A DNA stretch of 64,000 nt from positions 17,022,205 through 17,086,204 of the forward strand of contig OX463846.1 of the NCBI GenBank assembly GCA_949825065.1. Reading direction: 5' to 3'. Under the pieces are notes generated by a model. That model was not told the origin of the DNA, did no database searches, and worked only from the letters and a program-made list of their open reading frames with translations. Position numbers and translations under genes: made by a program. The DNA is from Odontocerum albicorne. Lineage: Eukaryota; Arthropoda; Insecta; Trichoptera; Odontoceridae. This document shows positions 45,120 to 56,300 of this stretch, one piece after another; within the stretch, counting starts at the first letter, position 1; each line of letters begins with the position of its first letter.

Positions 45120-45970
45120 CAAAAAAGTATGGTGTAATTGATTGGTATTTTTAAGGGTTTGTTGGGTTTCTATAAACACCGACGATTTGGTTTCCTTATA
45201 AAAGAAAAAACATTATTTTTAATTGATATAATAACATCTAAATTTTATAGTTTTGAAAAAATGTGTTTAAAAAGAAAATAATTGTATAGAAATATTTTAT
45301 ACAAGCGATCTTATTGCCACTTATGCAAGCGGTCTGATAGCTTATTTCTTCCAAACAGCAAAATTTGAAAAGTGTTAAAATGTGGAAAATAACACCAGGC
45401 CCCTTTTTTGAGTCCTCAACTGCCTGGATGAAAGACACGCAATCTACCAACTTGGGCACGATGGTTGTCTAGTTTAAATCCAATAAGTCCGAATCTCGTT
45501 TAAATCATGTTACATTTAAGGAAATTCTCAATAAAAACGTTGTTCGTGCGAAGAACCAATTATTTACAGTGAAGACCAGCGATTTGTAACGGTCATCCCA
45601 GTTAGTTTCTTTTGTAGCGCGCCGCACCGTAACGTAGCACGCTGTAGCTTAGAGTGGCGTAGTATAGTGTGGCACACTATCCATTTGCCGGATCACATTC
45701 CATGCGGTGCGCGATGCCCCGTTTCGTTAGCTATCTCACCTTACTAATCAGTTTGGCAGGGTGATTAGTTAGACATATTCCATACAATGTGCAAACCATG
45801 GGGCAGAAAAAAATATTTAAAAAACTTTAAATAAATGACAACATCAAAATTAACAGTTTCTATCGAAAATCGATGGCTCACAACTTTAAATTAAAGCCGA
45901 TTTTTATGTATGGCAATGAAAGTTTGACGTGGGAAAAGAAATGCTTGCACTGGGATTATGTAGCGTGGAC
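45120..45970. other. DNA without firm feature
   Basis: Mostly AT-rich. A GC-rich patch at 45610-45720 consists of loosely repeated GTAGC/GTGGC decamers. A short phrase near 45900 (PIFMYGNESLTWEKK) resembles the LINE LLYGSE.W motif but is isolated. Confidence 0.35.
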
Positions 45971-45974
45971 ATTA

Positions 45975-46045
45975 AGGACCTCCGTGGCCTAGTTGGCAAG
46001 ACATGTCTTCAAATCCGGGAGATGCAGGGTTCGATTGCCGTTTAT
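45975..46045 (+). mobile_element. SINE-A head
   Basis: GGACCTCCGTGGCCTAGTTG and GCAGGGTTCGATTGCCG (A and B boxes). The body expected to follow is absent here, and a matching body piece lies at 47305-47400. Confidence 0.7.
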
Positions 46046-46049
46046 TTGT

Positions 46050-47300
46050 GTATTTATTATTATTATTTTACATGCTTAGGTAAGACATCAGAATAACAAA
46101 GTAACAATTTAAAGAGATATGCTTTAATAATAATACAGAAAAAACATGTTCTCTGTCTCCCATCACGCTTAATATTTATGCTTAGATGTCATAGAAATTC
46201 CTGTTTAAAGTCATCCATCTTATCATTGTAATCACGTATGTTATCTTAGTTTGCTAATAGTTCGTATATAGGAATCGAGGATGTGTTTTTTCTGAGAATC
46301 GTCAAATTATACGAGCAGCTGCTGAGAGATACAACCAATTGAATTACCACTTGACACAATTTGTAAAAATCACTAATCCTCATCTCTTAGGTTAAAATTC
46401 AGGCACAGTTTCATAAAGGTCACTAAGCCTCTGGAATTACCACCTACTTCTGCGAGGATGAACGAGTGAAGAAAAACATCGGGACCCAGCGAGTGGATTT
46501 TACGTGAGAAACATTGTCATTTGGTTCATAACTTATTTAGATAACCTGGTAATCTCTTTACGAGCTCTGAACAGAAATTGAAAAAAATAAAGACATGTCA
46601 AAATTGGGAAAATTACGAGATGGATCGACTTTCTGTATCTGCAATGAGGAGCAGTCCATATGATTCTTGCTGCAGTACCTAAGGAGCCCTATGTATTACA
46701 CTCAGTGTTGTCCATGTGGCAGAATATGGGTAGAAGTACCAGAATGCCTGTGACCCTTCGACTCCGAGCCCTAACTGTCTATTTTTCCAAGTCTCTCTAT
46801 CATGAAAAATGAAACTCGGTGGAGCTTTTGTATTTTAGTCGAATATATTGAATTATAATGTGAATTTCCTGTACGTTGCTTGCAATAAAGAGAGAATCGA
46901 AACTGAACCAAATAAAATATAAATGTCACTTTTGGTTATTCATGAAACCGCCGTCCCTCAATATCTCGCCGAAATGTTTAGCACATTACCGATCATAGAC
47001 TTGCGCTGCGCTCAAACACAGATTGCCTTTTGGTATTTTTTGTATAATTCTTTGTCCTGAACTATCCATGCTGTCAGACTCTGAAACTAGTTAACAGCTT
47101 CTGTAAGACTCCCTCGTTGGTTTGCTTCAAGCGGCGACTTAAAAAATATTAAATATATTTTTCGATAATTCCTTCTTTCTTGTCCTTTCGCATCTGTTTG
47201 TCAGTTTCCTTGTCTTCGATGACGTTTGCGAAATATTGTTTAACTTTTTGTTGAAGAAATTATCGTTGCCGTTTGCCTAACAATTGACACGAATCTGTGT
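46050..47300. other. 1.25-kb insert-like stretch between SINE-A head and body
   Basis: Begins with a T-rich TTTATTTGTGTATTTATTATT and has slightly higher GC than the flanks, with dispersed coding-like phrases on the minus strand but no clear domain. It could be a later insertion (LINE-like, minus) into a SINE-A. Confidence 0.35.
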
Positions 47301-47304
47301 AACG

Positions 47305-47400
47305 CTTGTCTGGTTAGTTGGAAGATATTACCGGATGGCAATAACAAAACGTCTTAATAAATATGTTATGTCACTGCTTCTTAGTTCACAAGAGCACGGT
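47305..47400 (+). mobile_element. SINE-A body fragment
   Basis: GTCTGGTTAGTTGGAAGATA and CGGATGGCAATAACAAAACG match the second half of SINE-A. Possibly the other part of the head at 45975. Confidence 0.55.
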
Positions 47401-47404
47401 AGGA

Positions 47405-48360
47405 TGAATTTGTTAGTCCAGTTAAGAAAGTTATAATACACAATTACTATGGAACCTGCGTATACCAAAAGAATTCAACTGACCCGATTGGCCACTACCA
47501 GCCTTACTTCTCGTATTTTGTAGTTAATGATATTTATTTAGGTGAGATGTATTTGAAGATGGTTTAACAATTTTTTTTTGATATATTTTTTATTTGTTCA
47601 AAAACTTAAAAGAACAAATTTAAATGTATAGAAATCTTTTATCTCAATGTTGGAATTTAGCTTGTTGAACTCCTTACAATAATACTTAATCACATAACAA
47701 AACGGGATAATTTTGCTTGAAGAGAAAATCGAAATAGGAGGTAGGAGCACGTGTCGCTGAGATTCGTGTAATTAGTGATATGACAATGTAATTTATCATT
47801 TAATATTAATAAAGAATTCAACATTTTAACTTGTTTTCATTTTTACAAAACCCAAAGTTCATTTACCGTTGATTCAAACATATTTTATAAAATAATAAAA
47901 TGTAGGTCACCAAAAATACATCATGTTATAAAATTTCAAAGCTCCACAACATTTTCCAAATTAACGTTAGAATTATTTAGCTAGGCTGAAATTCGAATGA
48001 AGAAATAATTAGATCCCATTAAATCTAGAATCTCTGAGGACAGAATAGGTAAATATGAATTGACACACCTGTTAAATTTTTTAATATTTTAAGTGGGATA
48101 TTTCGAAAACTTTTATTGAATAATACAAAATATTGCCTAAAAACAGCACTCATTTTTTTCAAAGAATGATACATTTTAATACTCCAACTGTATCGAGCCT
48201 ATGAGAAATTTGGGCATAACTGTTATTTTATTTAAAAAAAATGGTGGAAAAAATAAAGACCATCAAAAATGGAACCTTATTTTAATTCAAAAAGATCTCT
48301 GCTAAATAAGGTACAGGATCTTAAAAAATAAGAATTTTACTCAAGCTATGTTGTGTTACT
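47405..48360. other. AT-rich DNA without recognised feature
   Basis: No supported feature. Confidence 0.4.
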
Positions 48361-48364
48361 CTTT

Positions 48365-48540
48365 TGTTCGTATATTATCACCTAGCGGGCTTATTTCCAT
48401 TTGACAATCTTTTCCATTTTACTAGAAAGATGTTAAAGATACCGTCAATAAAAATCAGACTGAAACGTTCAACAGTAAAAAAAATGGGTACGCATGGAAA
48501 TCAAACCCACAACCCAAGGGGTGAAAAACAGAAGTTATGA
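48365..48540 (-). mobile_element. SINE-A copy
   Basis: On the minus strand CCTTGGGTTGTGGGTTTGATTT (B-box region, 48500-48520), then TTCAGTCTGATTTTTATTG, AACATCTTTCTAGTAAAATG and GCCCGCTAGGTG. Confidence 0.65.
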
Positions 48541-48544
48541 GGAA

Positions 48545-49590
48545 TAAAACGAAAGTGTATTTCAAAATGATTTAATGAACAGCATGTTGATTTTCAAATA
48601 TTTTAGCATTTCGATATAAAAAACTGCAAAAATTTAATTTAAAAATCATCATTTAAAATTACGTGAAGGTTGTCAAAATCACATTTTTCAAAATGTCGCA
48701 ATATTTAGTGAATTTTACACAAAAGCGTGTTGGAAAAATGGTGTACTCGTATATAATAATTTTAATAGATTTTTTCTTTCTCTCTTCCAAATTTGTATTG
48801 AGGACGGGCACGACTTTAGTTTTCAGCTGAATTAAAATTGAAAATGTGCGAAGAAAGATTATTTTTGATGAATATATTTTTTTCTTTTCTTACTCAAGAC
48901 ATTTGGAGACGTGCCAAGAAATTCAAGAATGATAATTCGTAATTTATATAAAAATTCTGTATAAGTCCCTTAATATTTATCATCATACATTTATGAAAAA
49001 TAAATTAAGTTTATTACGCCGACATTAATGGACACGCGAAAGTACCTCTAATTCAATAACCAACAAACGCAGTAGTTTCAAAAGGTTTTACTATTTTTTG
49101 CGCCCTGAACCTGGCTGGAATATTTGCTAATCCTTCAGGAGTCATGAGCACAATTATCAGCAGATCCTACATTAGTTTCGTTCTGTGTTTTTTATCCTAA
49201 TTTATTGTAGCGGAGCTTACTAGGTTGCTATCTCAAAATTTTATAGAATTTTTGGAATAAGGAGCGTAAAAAATATTTTCGTACTAAAATTAAAATGATC
49301 GAAATTTTCACGTTTTGCTTCTATAGATTGATGTTGGCTACATGATCGTTAACAATCAGATTTGAAGATTATGTAATTTATTTAATGGCAAACACAGTAT
49401 TAAAAGCTAAATATAACAAAAAAATGGGTGTCTTCAAGTCCCTCCAAAACTTCACAACAATTTCACTTCTAATAACTGAAAAAAAGGAAGTTAAAAACTT
49501 TTTTTAAAAACCCCTGTTAAGGCAAAAAAATTTGCTCTTTCTGATGACTTATGTTTGCATGCAAACAAGGCAGAACCTGAAATCGTAAAT
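48545..49590. other. AT-rich DNA without recognised feature
   Basis: No supported feature. Confidence 0.4.
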
Positions 49591-49594
49591 TATT

Positions 49595-49700
49595 CTATTA
49601 ATGTGTTGGTATGGGGCCCTCGACACATCTGAACTGGCATTTTTTTCTGGTATCGTCAAGCATCTTACCAACTAGGTCACAGAGTTCTTGAATAGATGAA
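49595..49700 (-). mobile_element. SINE-A head, partial
   Basis: Minus-strand AACTCTGTGACCTAGTTGGT followed by AAGATGCTTGACGATACC is a good A-box region. The rest is diverged. Confidence 0.5.
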
Positions 49701-49894
49701 TAGTATGAGCTGCCCTTTCAACTCAAGGTTAATAATTATGCATTGAAAATTAATTGTGTTATCAATGCTATTCGACGTTTAATATATTTTTCGTTCATTA
49801 AATAGTCATAGAAAATTTATAAATATTTGTAGAAAAGTGAGATATGTTACAAATATGTATATTTGTTTTGTTATGAAGAAACGAAGGTTTTTTT

Positions 49895-50145
<251 letters not shown>

Positions 50146-50149
50146 AAAA

Positions 50150-51250
50150 AAAGTCAAAAGGTTTCATCGACTGAATTAAAATTCAAATTATTATTTTACT
50201 ATCCTGTGAAAGATTATTAAATATTTAAGAAAAAGAGGTAACCAATCCAATGGAGTCAAATATTAGGAACCACTGGAATACGGTTTTATTTAAGTATATG
50301 ACTACTATGATTATAATTAGATTTATTCAACCTTTTCTCACATTTTATTCGAGGTAAATTGGGTAGCGCATTTTTCTTGCCTTACCTAGATTATCTGCAT
50401 CCTATCAAAAAAAAAGAACAAGAATTACGTTTTAATATGACCATAGATCTAGTTGATTTTTTTTTACTAAATTACTATAAATTGCCTATATAAATTAAGT
50501 TATTTTATTTGGTTACTTTGTTAGGATCACCAAGGGCTCGAATCTTGTTCAAATCAAACATGACGAAGAAACAATAGTAAATTCTAGGAACTGTATTAAT
50601 AGTTAAATTATTTAACTTCAAATAATAAATTGTATTATGGAGCTGTAAGGTAACGTAATGCGCATTGATAAATTATGGATCTTTGTGCAGAGCTCAGAGG
50701 CTTGATAAAAAAATTCTAAAAAAACCGATTCTTCACTTCACGAATATAATTTTTAAGAAGTTTGGGTTACTCGTTCGTTGATCATCATATATTTATTATA
50801 TTACGAATCAATTACTACATTAACCATATTTCAATAACAAAAGGGGACGTGTTGAATCTGGATACTTACTCCACGCGTTCATACATAATTTGGGAGGAGG
50901 AACATGTACCTTGCATCAATAATTGGCCACGCTTTTCTGAGGTAAAGTAGAGATTTTTATAACATAATGTGGCACTTTCAAATTATAAAAAAATGTAACA
51001 AAGTGGTTCCTTTACAAAGGAAAAGCGAGAAGGGAGGAACTTTTGAAGGTATCGACATCGGTATGGGAGTGAATGACTGATGTGGATGTAGAGCGTGTGA
51101 CAAAAGAGAAGTTCTTCGATATGATTTTGATGTGATTTTTGTGATTATAATGCAGTTGATATAATGTGTTTGATAGCGTAGGAATCAAGTGTAAGTAAGG
51201 ATATGAATGTAGAATGTGAGTGTTTTAACTGGGTGTTTTAGTATTTAGAA
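50150..51250. other. AT-rich DNA without recognised feature
   Basis: No supported feature. A 62-codon frame at 50762-50950 shows no family resemblance. Confidence 0.4.
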
Positions 51251-51254
51251 TAAA

Positions 51255-51415
51255 TGTGATATATAAAATGTGTGATTAAGGAATGAGACCATTTTGTCAC
51301 AGATCTTTTTTAGTATAAATGTTCTCTAAATTCACAATTTTAAGGGTTTTAAAATTGTCATGTACTTATACTGTTCACCTTCCATTAAAAGTATGGTAAT
51401 TTAAATAATATGTTG
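51255..51415 (+). repeat. dispersed repeat family F copy
   Basis: AAGGAATGAGACCATTTTGT then CACAGATCTTTT and CACCTTCCATTAAAAG. Collinear with 14285-14490. Confidence 0.6.
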
Positions 51416-51462
51416 TGGATAGTACAAAAATATATAAAAGTGTTGCTGAAATGTGTATATTA

Positions 51463-51640
51463 AGGGGATGCATGGCCGCACGGTAGCTTGCAGGACTTCC
51501 GTGCTAAAGGTCGCCGGTTCGAATCCCGCACTCTGTTGTTCCCTTCGAATAAAATAGGTATTTTTTTCCACCTAGTATTTGGAGGTATAAGGATACCTAT
51601 GACTTTTGTCATATCTATTCTTTCAAAAAAAGGAAAAAAT
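51463..51640 (+). mobile_element. SINE-B copy (reference)
   Basis: Starts GGGGATGCATGGCCGCACGG (A box), then GTCGCCGGTTCGAATCCCGC (canonical B box, 51507-51526), then a body with GGTATAAGGATACCTATGAC. It ends near an A-rich run at 51630. Paired with 3960-4142 (minus). The tRNA-like part is well preserved but lacks a 3' acceptor arm, so it is a SINE head, not a tRNA gene. Confidence 0.8.
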
Positions 51641-51644
51641 ATGC

Positions 51645-52200
51645 CAATTTCTTCCAATCGTCTCACTTCGGTGTGCCGTCGTATACAGCACAGCGGTGTA
51701 GCCAGTCAGGTTGTTGGTGTGCAACAGCTCATTCACATAAAGCGGAGAAAGGAAGAAAGAAACAAACTTCACGGCACGGTTTTGCTTACCAACTGAATTG
51801 ACGTTGAAATGGCTAGAGGATCCTTGACTAAGGAGAATATATGGCATATCGATTTATGACAAAATATTAAATTAATATACGTGAATGTAAACTAAGAACT
51901 GGTGTATTAAGTAGGATTCAAAAAGTAATATAAGTTGGACGTGACTCATCACTCGAATGAGTGGTAAAAGGCCGACAAAACAAACCCTGACTGGAAAGGA
52001 AAAACAATGACCTATAGATAAATAAAAAATAGGATCAAGTAAATTTTAGAATAACGTTAGGTAGGGAATAAAATAAATCGTATAGCAGAATTTTCCATAA
52101 AAAGATACATAGTTTTTCGGTGCCCACCTTGACGTATGAAAGTGAAAGGAAAAATGTGAATTATGATTGTATAAAAGAAGGCGGGATGAAGACTGATGAA
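51645..52200. other. DNA without recognised feature
   Basis: No supported feature. Short frames on both strands at 51488-51847 overlap the SINE and its flank. Confidence 0.35.
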
Positions 52201-52204
52201 TGCA

Positions 52205-52435
52205 TAGATAAAATGATGGTTTTAAGTTAAGATAAAGGACCTTTAAAATGGTTTTGACATGTGGAAAATTCACTTAACGAGTATATAATTCGAAAATGCA
52301 AAGTAACCGTAAAAGAGATAGACCGATGAGAACTTGGCTGGATCACGTAAACTAGATTTTGAAAGAAGGTTGAGTAAAGACTATTAATAATAGAAGATGT
52401 GATTACGCCTACTGTCAAAATAAAGTACTTTTCTG
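52205..52435 (+). mobile_element. LINE-G 3' tail fragment
   Basis: Codon remnants in order: KDL*NGFDMWKIHLT (RWFGHVE region), RDRPMRTWLDHVN, ILKEG, KTINNRRCDY. Multiple stops. Confidence 0.6.
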
Positions 52436-52834
52436 ATCTCAGTGTGTGTTTTCCCCAACCCCAAATGTATGATACTCTATATGTATATTAAATCGTTACT
52501 ATTTATGATACGCACTGAGCTAGAAACTTGTTCCTTACTAACCAATAATACCAGCCGTATAATTTATTCATATTTGCAGTAACATTGAGTTAGTTTGCTG
52601 TAATACTTTTTACCGTAGCGAACTTAGTTGAGAATAGTTTTATTTTATTTCAGTTCCTTTGTTTTGGCAAACCTTGTGATAATGGCATAAGTCTTAATTT
52701 ACATCGAATATCATATTTTTATAGTGGAGTTTTGGAAAATTTAGTGCTATATGAAATATATTTAAACATTTTACTTTAAATGCATTTCATGAAATTAATT
52801 ATCTTTTCACAACTTTCTCCAAATATACGGATTA

Positions 52835-52925
52835 ACGACGACGTCCATTGCCTAGTTTGTAAGACGCCTGTTTTCCGAGCCAATGGTCGCCGGTTTGATT
52901 TCCTTTGATCTCCAGTTCTTGAGTC
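52835..52925 (+). mobile_element. SINE-A head
   Basis: GACGTCCATTGCCTAGTTTG and GGTCGCCGGTTTGATTTCC (A and B boxes). The body is lost. Confidence 0.65.
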
Positions 52926-53164
52926 AAGAACTGATTCCATCGATGTCGCTAGTTACGAGTATCTGGTGAGCTCATATGCTTCTCAGCTAAACATTGCCCT
53001 CTGATCCATACAGGTTTTCGGGAACTAAGACAAATCGAATGGGAGCAAAAACATTCACGTGCATTGTTTCGTGTCATTTAGAAACACCCTTTGGCTCTCC
53101 ATTTTTAAGGCTATGTTATAAAATTATGTAATGAAACAGAAATTATAGTATTCTACCGAATCTA

Positions 53165-53290
53165 ATGTACAATACGACTGTTTTCCAGCCCCAAGGTTGG
53201 GGTTCAACTCTCGTTGGTCCCATTACTTTAAAAAAAGCGTTGTAGTTTGGTTTATATATAAAACCTCTAACTTTTCTCTAAAAATACCTG
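53165..53290 (+). mobile_element. SINE-A, 5'-truncated
   Basis: CAAGGTTGGGGTTCAACTC, then a T-run with AAAAAAAGCGTTGTAGTTTGG and ATAAAACCTCTAAC of the SINE-A middle. It adjoins the LINE tail that follows. Confidence 0.6.
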
Positions 53291-53640
53291 CATTGTTTAT
53301 CGGAGCTACATTTAGAAGTAACATCAACTTCTTTAACCTTGTAGCAAAAATCTGTCGAGAATATAATGCAGTAACTGACTCAAATATGGATATATATTGT
53401 TCAACGGTGTCAAAGTTTAAGTGGCTGGATTAACTAAGAAACGAATATTTCGTTTTTTTCGTATTTTGTATTTAATTTGTAACATTTTTAGACTTGATGA
53501 TATGACAGAACTGTGCATGAGATTAATACAGGTAATTGGAATTTTAATACTTGGTTTTATTTATAAATTATCTGTTTTGTGTGAACATCTTGATTAATTT
53601 CTTGTATTTTGAATAAGAATAAAAATAAAAATAAAAATAA
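53290..53640 (+). pseudogene. Jockey-like LINE C-terminus and 3' tail
   Basis: The frame 53300-53433 reads GATFRSNINFFN then ICREYNAVTDSNMDIY, the N..FF.P..RICREYN....DI ending of non-LTR ORF2. Some 200 bp of 3' untranslated sequence follow, sharing TTGATTAATTTCTTGTATTT and GAATAAGAATAAAAA with the copy at 58865-59335. It ends in tandem AATAAA units (53615-53640), a typical target-primed tail. Confidence 0.75.
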
Positions 53641-53644
53641 ATTA

Positions 53645-54585
53645 CATTTTTTTGATTTAATGTAAGAGATGTCTACATTGAAATAAACTCGTCAAGTTAT
53701 ATTGAATCAGCGTAATAAAATTAAACTGACTCTTGAAATGCAACTGAAAATCTTCAGAGTAAATAAAAAAGGGCAAATAAAAACTGTTTTTTTTTTTAAA
53801 TTTTATTTGATTAAAATATTTTCCCTGCATCATGTGTAAGTGGTTAATTTCACGAGTTCAGGATATTTTAGGTCTGGTTTCTCTGATACTACGGCGTACG
53901 GTGAGCTAGATTTGAATATCGGCCGGTCAAAATGGGAGCATCGCAGATTGCAATACAAGACATACGAGTAGTAACAAAACCATGTAGTTACGATACACAA
54001 CTGCGAGCTGGAAATATAAAAGGGGTATTATTTAATTATAAGTAACTTTACGATAAATCCGTTTTTGAACGGTTTCAGAGTTTTTTTATAATGTTTATAA
54101 AACGGTTATCAAACGGTGCTCGAGAACAAACAAATGAAAAATGCACGAGTGTTTTCTCAAAAATGGAAAAAAGCTCAAAATGTTTAACATTATTATTCAT
54201 ATTATTCATTTAACACTACATCAGGACGTCGATAAAAATTGTTGATTTCAGTTTATATTTGAATGATTACATAACACGCTTAGCTTTATTAACAAACTTT
54301 GAAAAATAATGCGAATATATTTTCTTACAAATCAAAATTAGCTAAATTATAATCGACAATTATGTGAACATCTATTTTTAGATTTAACATTATTTTCACT
54401 TCGGATGAATTTCAGTCTTCCGGGTATATCTGGGTGGAATAGTATTTTGTTACTCATTTTTTTGTATGATGATTCAGATGAGTTTTTCGGACTTTTCGGA
54501 CAAAATATTACATACACATACATACACAGTTTGTCGAACGTGAATGGTGACTGACGGAAAATGAAATACAAGACATTGTTTTTTT
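53645..54585. other. AT-rich DNA without recognised feature
   Basis: No supported feature. Confidence 0.4.
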
Positions 54586-54589
54586 AGTT

Positions 54590-54800
54590 AACATTAAATT
54601 TTATTCAAAATACACTCCTTGTGAGTCAATACAATACTGGAAGCGGTTGTAAAATTTTCTGAAGCACTCCTGAAACTCATTCTTCGGAACTGCCTCCAAA
54701 ATCGCGGTCGAAGCCTTCTGGATGTCTGAAATCGTGTCGAAATGCTTTCCTTTCATCGTCAATATTTCAGTTATGCATACCATAACGATATTTTCCTATT
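54590..54800 (-). pseudogene. mariner transposase C-terminal scrap
   Basis: A 60-codon minus frame reads KHFDTISDIQKASTAILEAV then a NEFQECFRKFYNRF segment and a CIDSQGVYFE ending, a standard mariner transposase C-terminus (helical tail ending G.YFE). No catalytic motif is present. It abuts a LINE-G tail at 54805, so the rest has been lost or replaced. It belongs to a third mariner subfamily in this window. Confidence 0.85.
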
Positions 54801-54804
54801 GGGG

Positions 54805-55050
54805 TAAGCAAAGGAGGGCAGAGCGCCAAACTTTTTTTAACATGATATACTCGTATATCTTTCATTCCTCCACATCCATAAAAGTCTTATATAACTCGTT
54901 TTGTTTCTATTTCTCTTTACTTTTCCGTCTTTTAATAAATCATTCACTTGGTTCAACCATACTTTCTACGTCTCTTTTTCCTCCAACTCAACACATAGGT
55001 TTTAGCTTTATTACACTTTTCATTATGTCACTTGACTTATTTTATTCAAC
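54805..55050 (-). mobile_element. LINE-G 3' tail fragment
   Basis: Reverse copy: GGGCAGAGCGCCAAACTTTT, TCCTCCACATCCATAAAAG and CACTTGGTTCAACCATAC (reverse of the WLNQVN codons). The plus frame here is a shadow. Confidence 0.65.
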
Positions 55051-55254
55051 AAGAATATAAAGAAAGAAAGTTAATCTGAGAACGAAAGGGAAATAACTTT
55101 ATCATATTATGATATTTTCTTATTATTGAAGAGGATGGAACGGGACGAAGATCGAATGCTAATCATTCGTTGATGCCATTTTTCTTGATTTATTTCTATT
55201 TGTGAGGTACAAACCTGAATAGATTTACAATAAAAAAAGTCATAATTGAAGAAA

Positions 55255-55500
55255 TCCCCTTGGCTTCGTTAGTAAAACGTTTGATTTCTACCCGAGTGTT
55301 TCGTGTTCGGTTCCCGATGGTACCTGAAAAAAATTAGAGGAGGTCCCAATATAATAATTGAGTTCATCTGGTAACAATATTTACACGCGTGTGTTGTCTT
55401 CTCGTGCGATATTAACACAAAGAGTACAATGATGAACTGCGAGTTCTGCACCTGATTCAGTGGCTTTAAAAGTCGAGATAAATGGGACCTAAGAAAATAT
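55255..55500 (+). mobile_element. SINE-D copy (reference)
   Basis: Head TTGGCTTCGTTAGTAAAACG and GTGTTCGGTTCCCGATGG (A and B boxes), then a body with GTGTTGTCTTCTCGTGCG, ATGATGAACTGCGAGTTCTG and GTGGCTTTAAAAGTCGAG. Defines the SINE-D order used for 8.8, 9.1 and 44.9 kb. The minus frame 55269-55577 is a shadow. Confidence 0.7.
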
Positions 55501-55744
55501 TTCCCCCTAGGCACGCTCTTAAATATGTCCACATACCAAATTTGGGTATATTGTGGAGTACCATATAAATTAATCAAAAAAATTATTTGTTATTTTTTAA
55601 TAGATCTACTTTCCAATAATTTATTTTTTATTAATCAACATTCCTTTATCTATTCCAATTATTTATTTTTATTTTAATTAATGTTCAATAACGATGATTA
55701 CCAATATCTTGGTTTGAGTGGCAATTAATGTTCAGTAACAAAAA

Positions 55745-55950
55745 TGTCTTGAAATGAAGTGGCAATGGGCTGGTCATATTACTCGTACAAGAATACGTAA
55801 TATAGTACTCGTCAAAGTGGTCAAGAGCTATCCATCTAGTGGTATCACCGCGACAGAAGTGGTCAAGAGCTATCCATCCAGTGGTATCACCGCGACAGAA
55901 GAAGAAAAATATGTATCAATCTGCCAACGTTAGTTCGATAATCGTAAATC
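55745..55950 (+). pseudogene. LINE ORF2 C-terminal remnant with 42-bp duplication
   Basis: The frame from about 55755 reads LKWQWAGHITRTRIR, the L+W.GH..R motif of non-LTR ORF2, then VVKSYPSSGITATE twice. The repeat comes from an exact 42-bp tandem duplication (55815-55899, one mismatch). Confidence 0.65.
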
Positions 55951-56219
55951 ATTATATCAATTACTAGGAACAAAAAAAAAGATTTTGAAAAATTAATTTG
56001 AAAAAGTAATTGTTTGCTTTACGATTAACAATTTAGTTATTCTTCAGTCTACAGTCAACACCCTGCATTTGTTATTAATATTTTTAAGGAATATGTTTCG
56101 TACCATTCTTGAAGAATGAAAAAAAAATCTTATTACGTTGATATATATTTTTTTCATTTTTATTCGAACATATTGAACATGAAAGACAACAAGCTCATTA
56201 ATCAAGCATTTTGGTTAAG

Positions 56220-56290
56220 AACTACTTGAGTTGACACATGTATTGGCAATACTATATTGTACACGAAGAGGCAACAACTTTCGTAATTTG
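56220..56290 (-). mobile_element. SINE-D scrap
   Basis: Minus-strand GTTGCCTCTTCGTGTACAAT followed by ATAGTATTGCCAATACATG matches the SINE-D body segment at 8850-8885. It lies immediately left of the mariner at 56301. Confidence 0.5.
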
Positions 56291-56300
56291 GATATACCTA

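Noticed and set aside
45610..45720. GC-rich decamer-like repeats as an origin or promoter
   Set aside because: Units are too degenerate to define a period, and no associated signal is visible.
51507..51526. Possible tRNA gene
   Set aside because: Good B box, but there is no acceptor stem or cloverleaf, and a second copy shares the same non-tRNA body: a SINE head.
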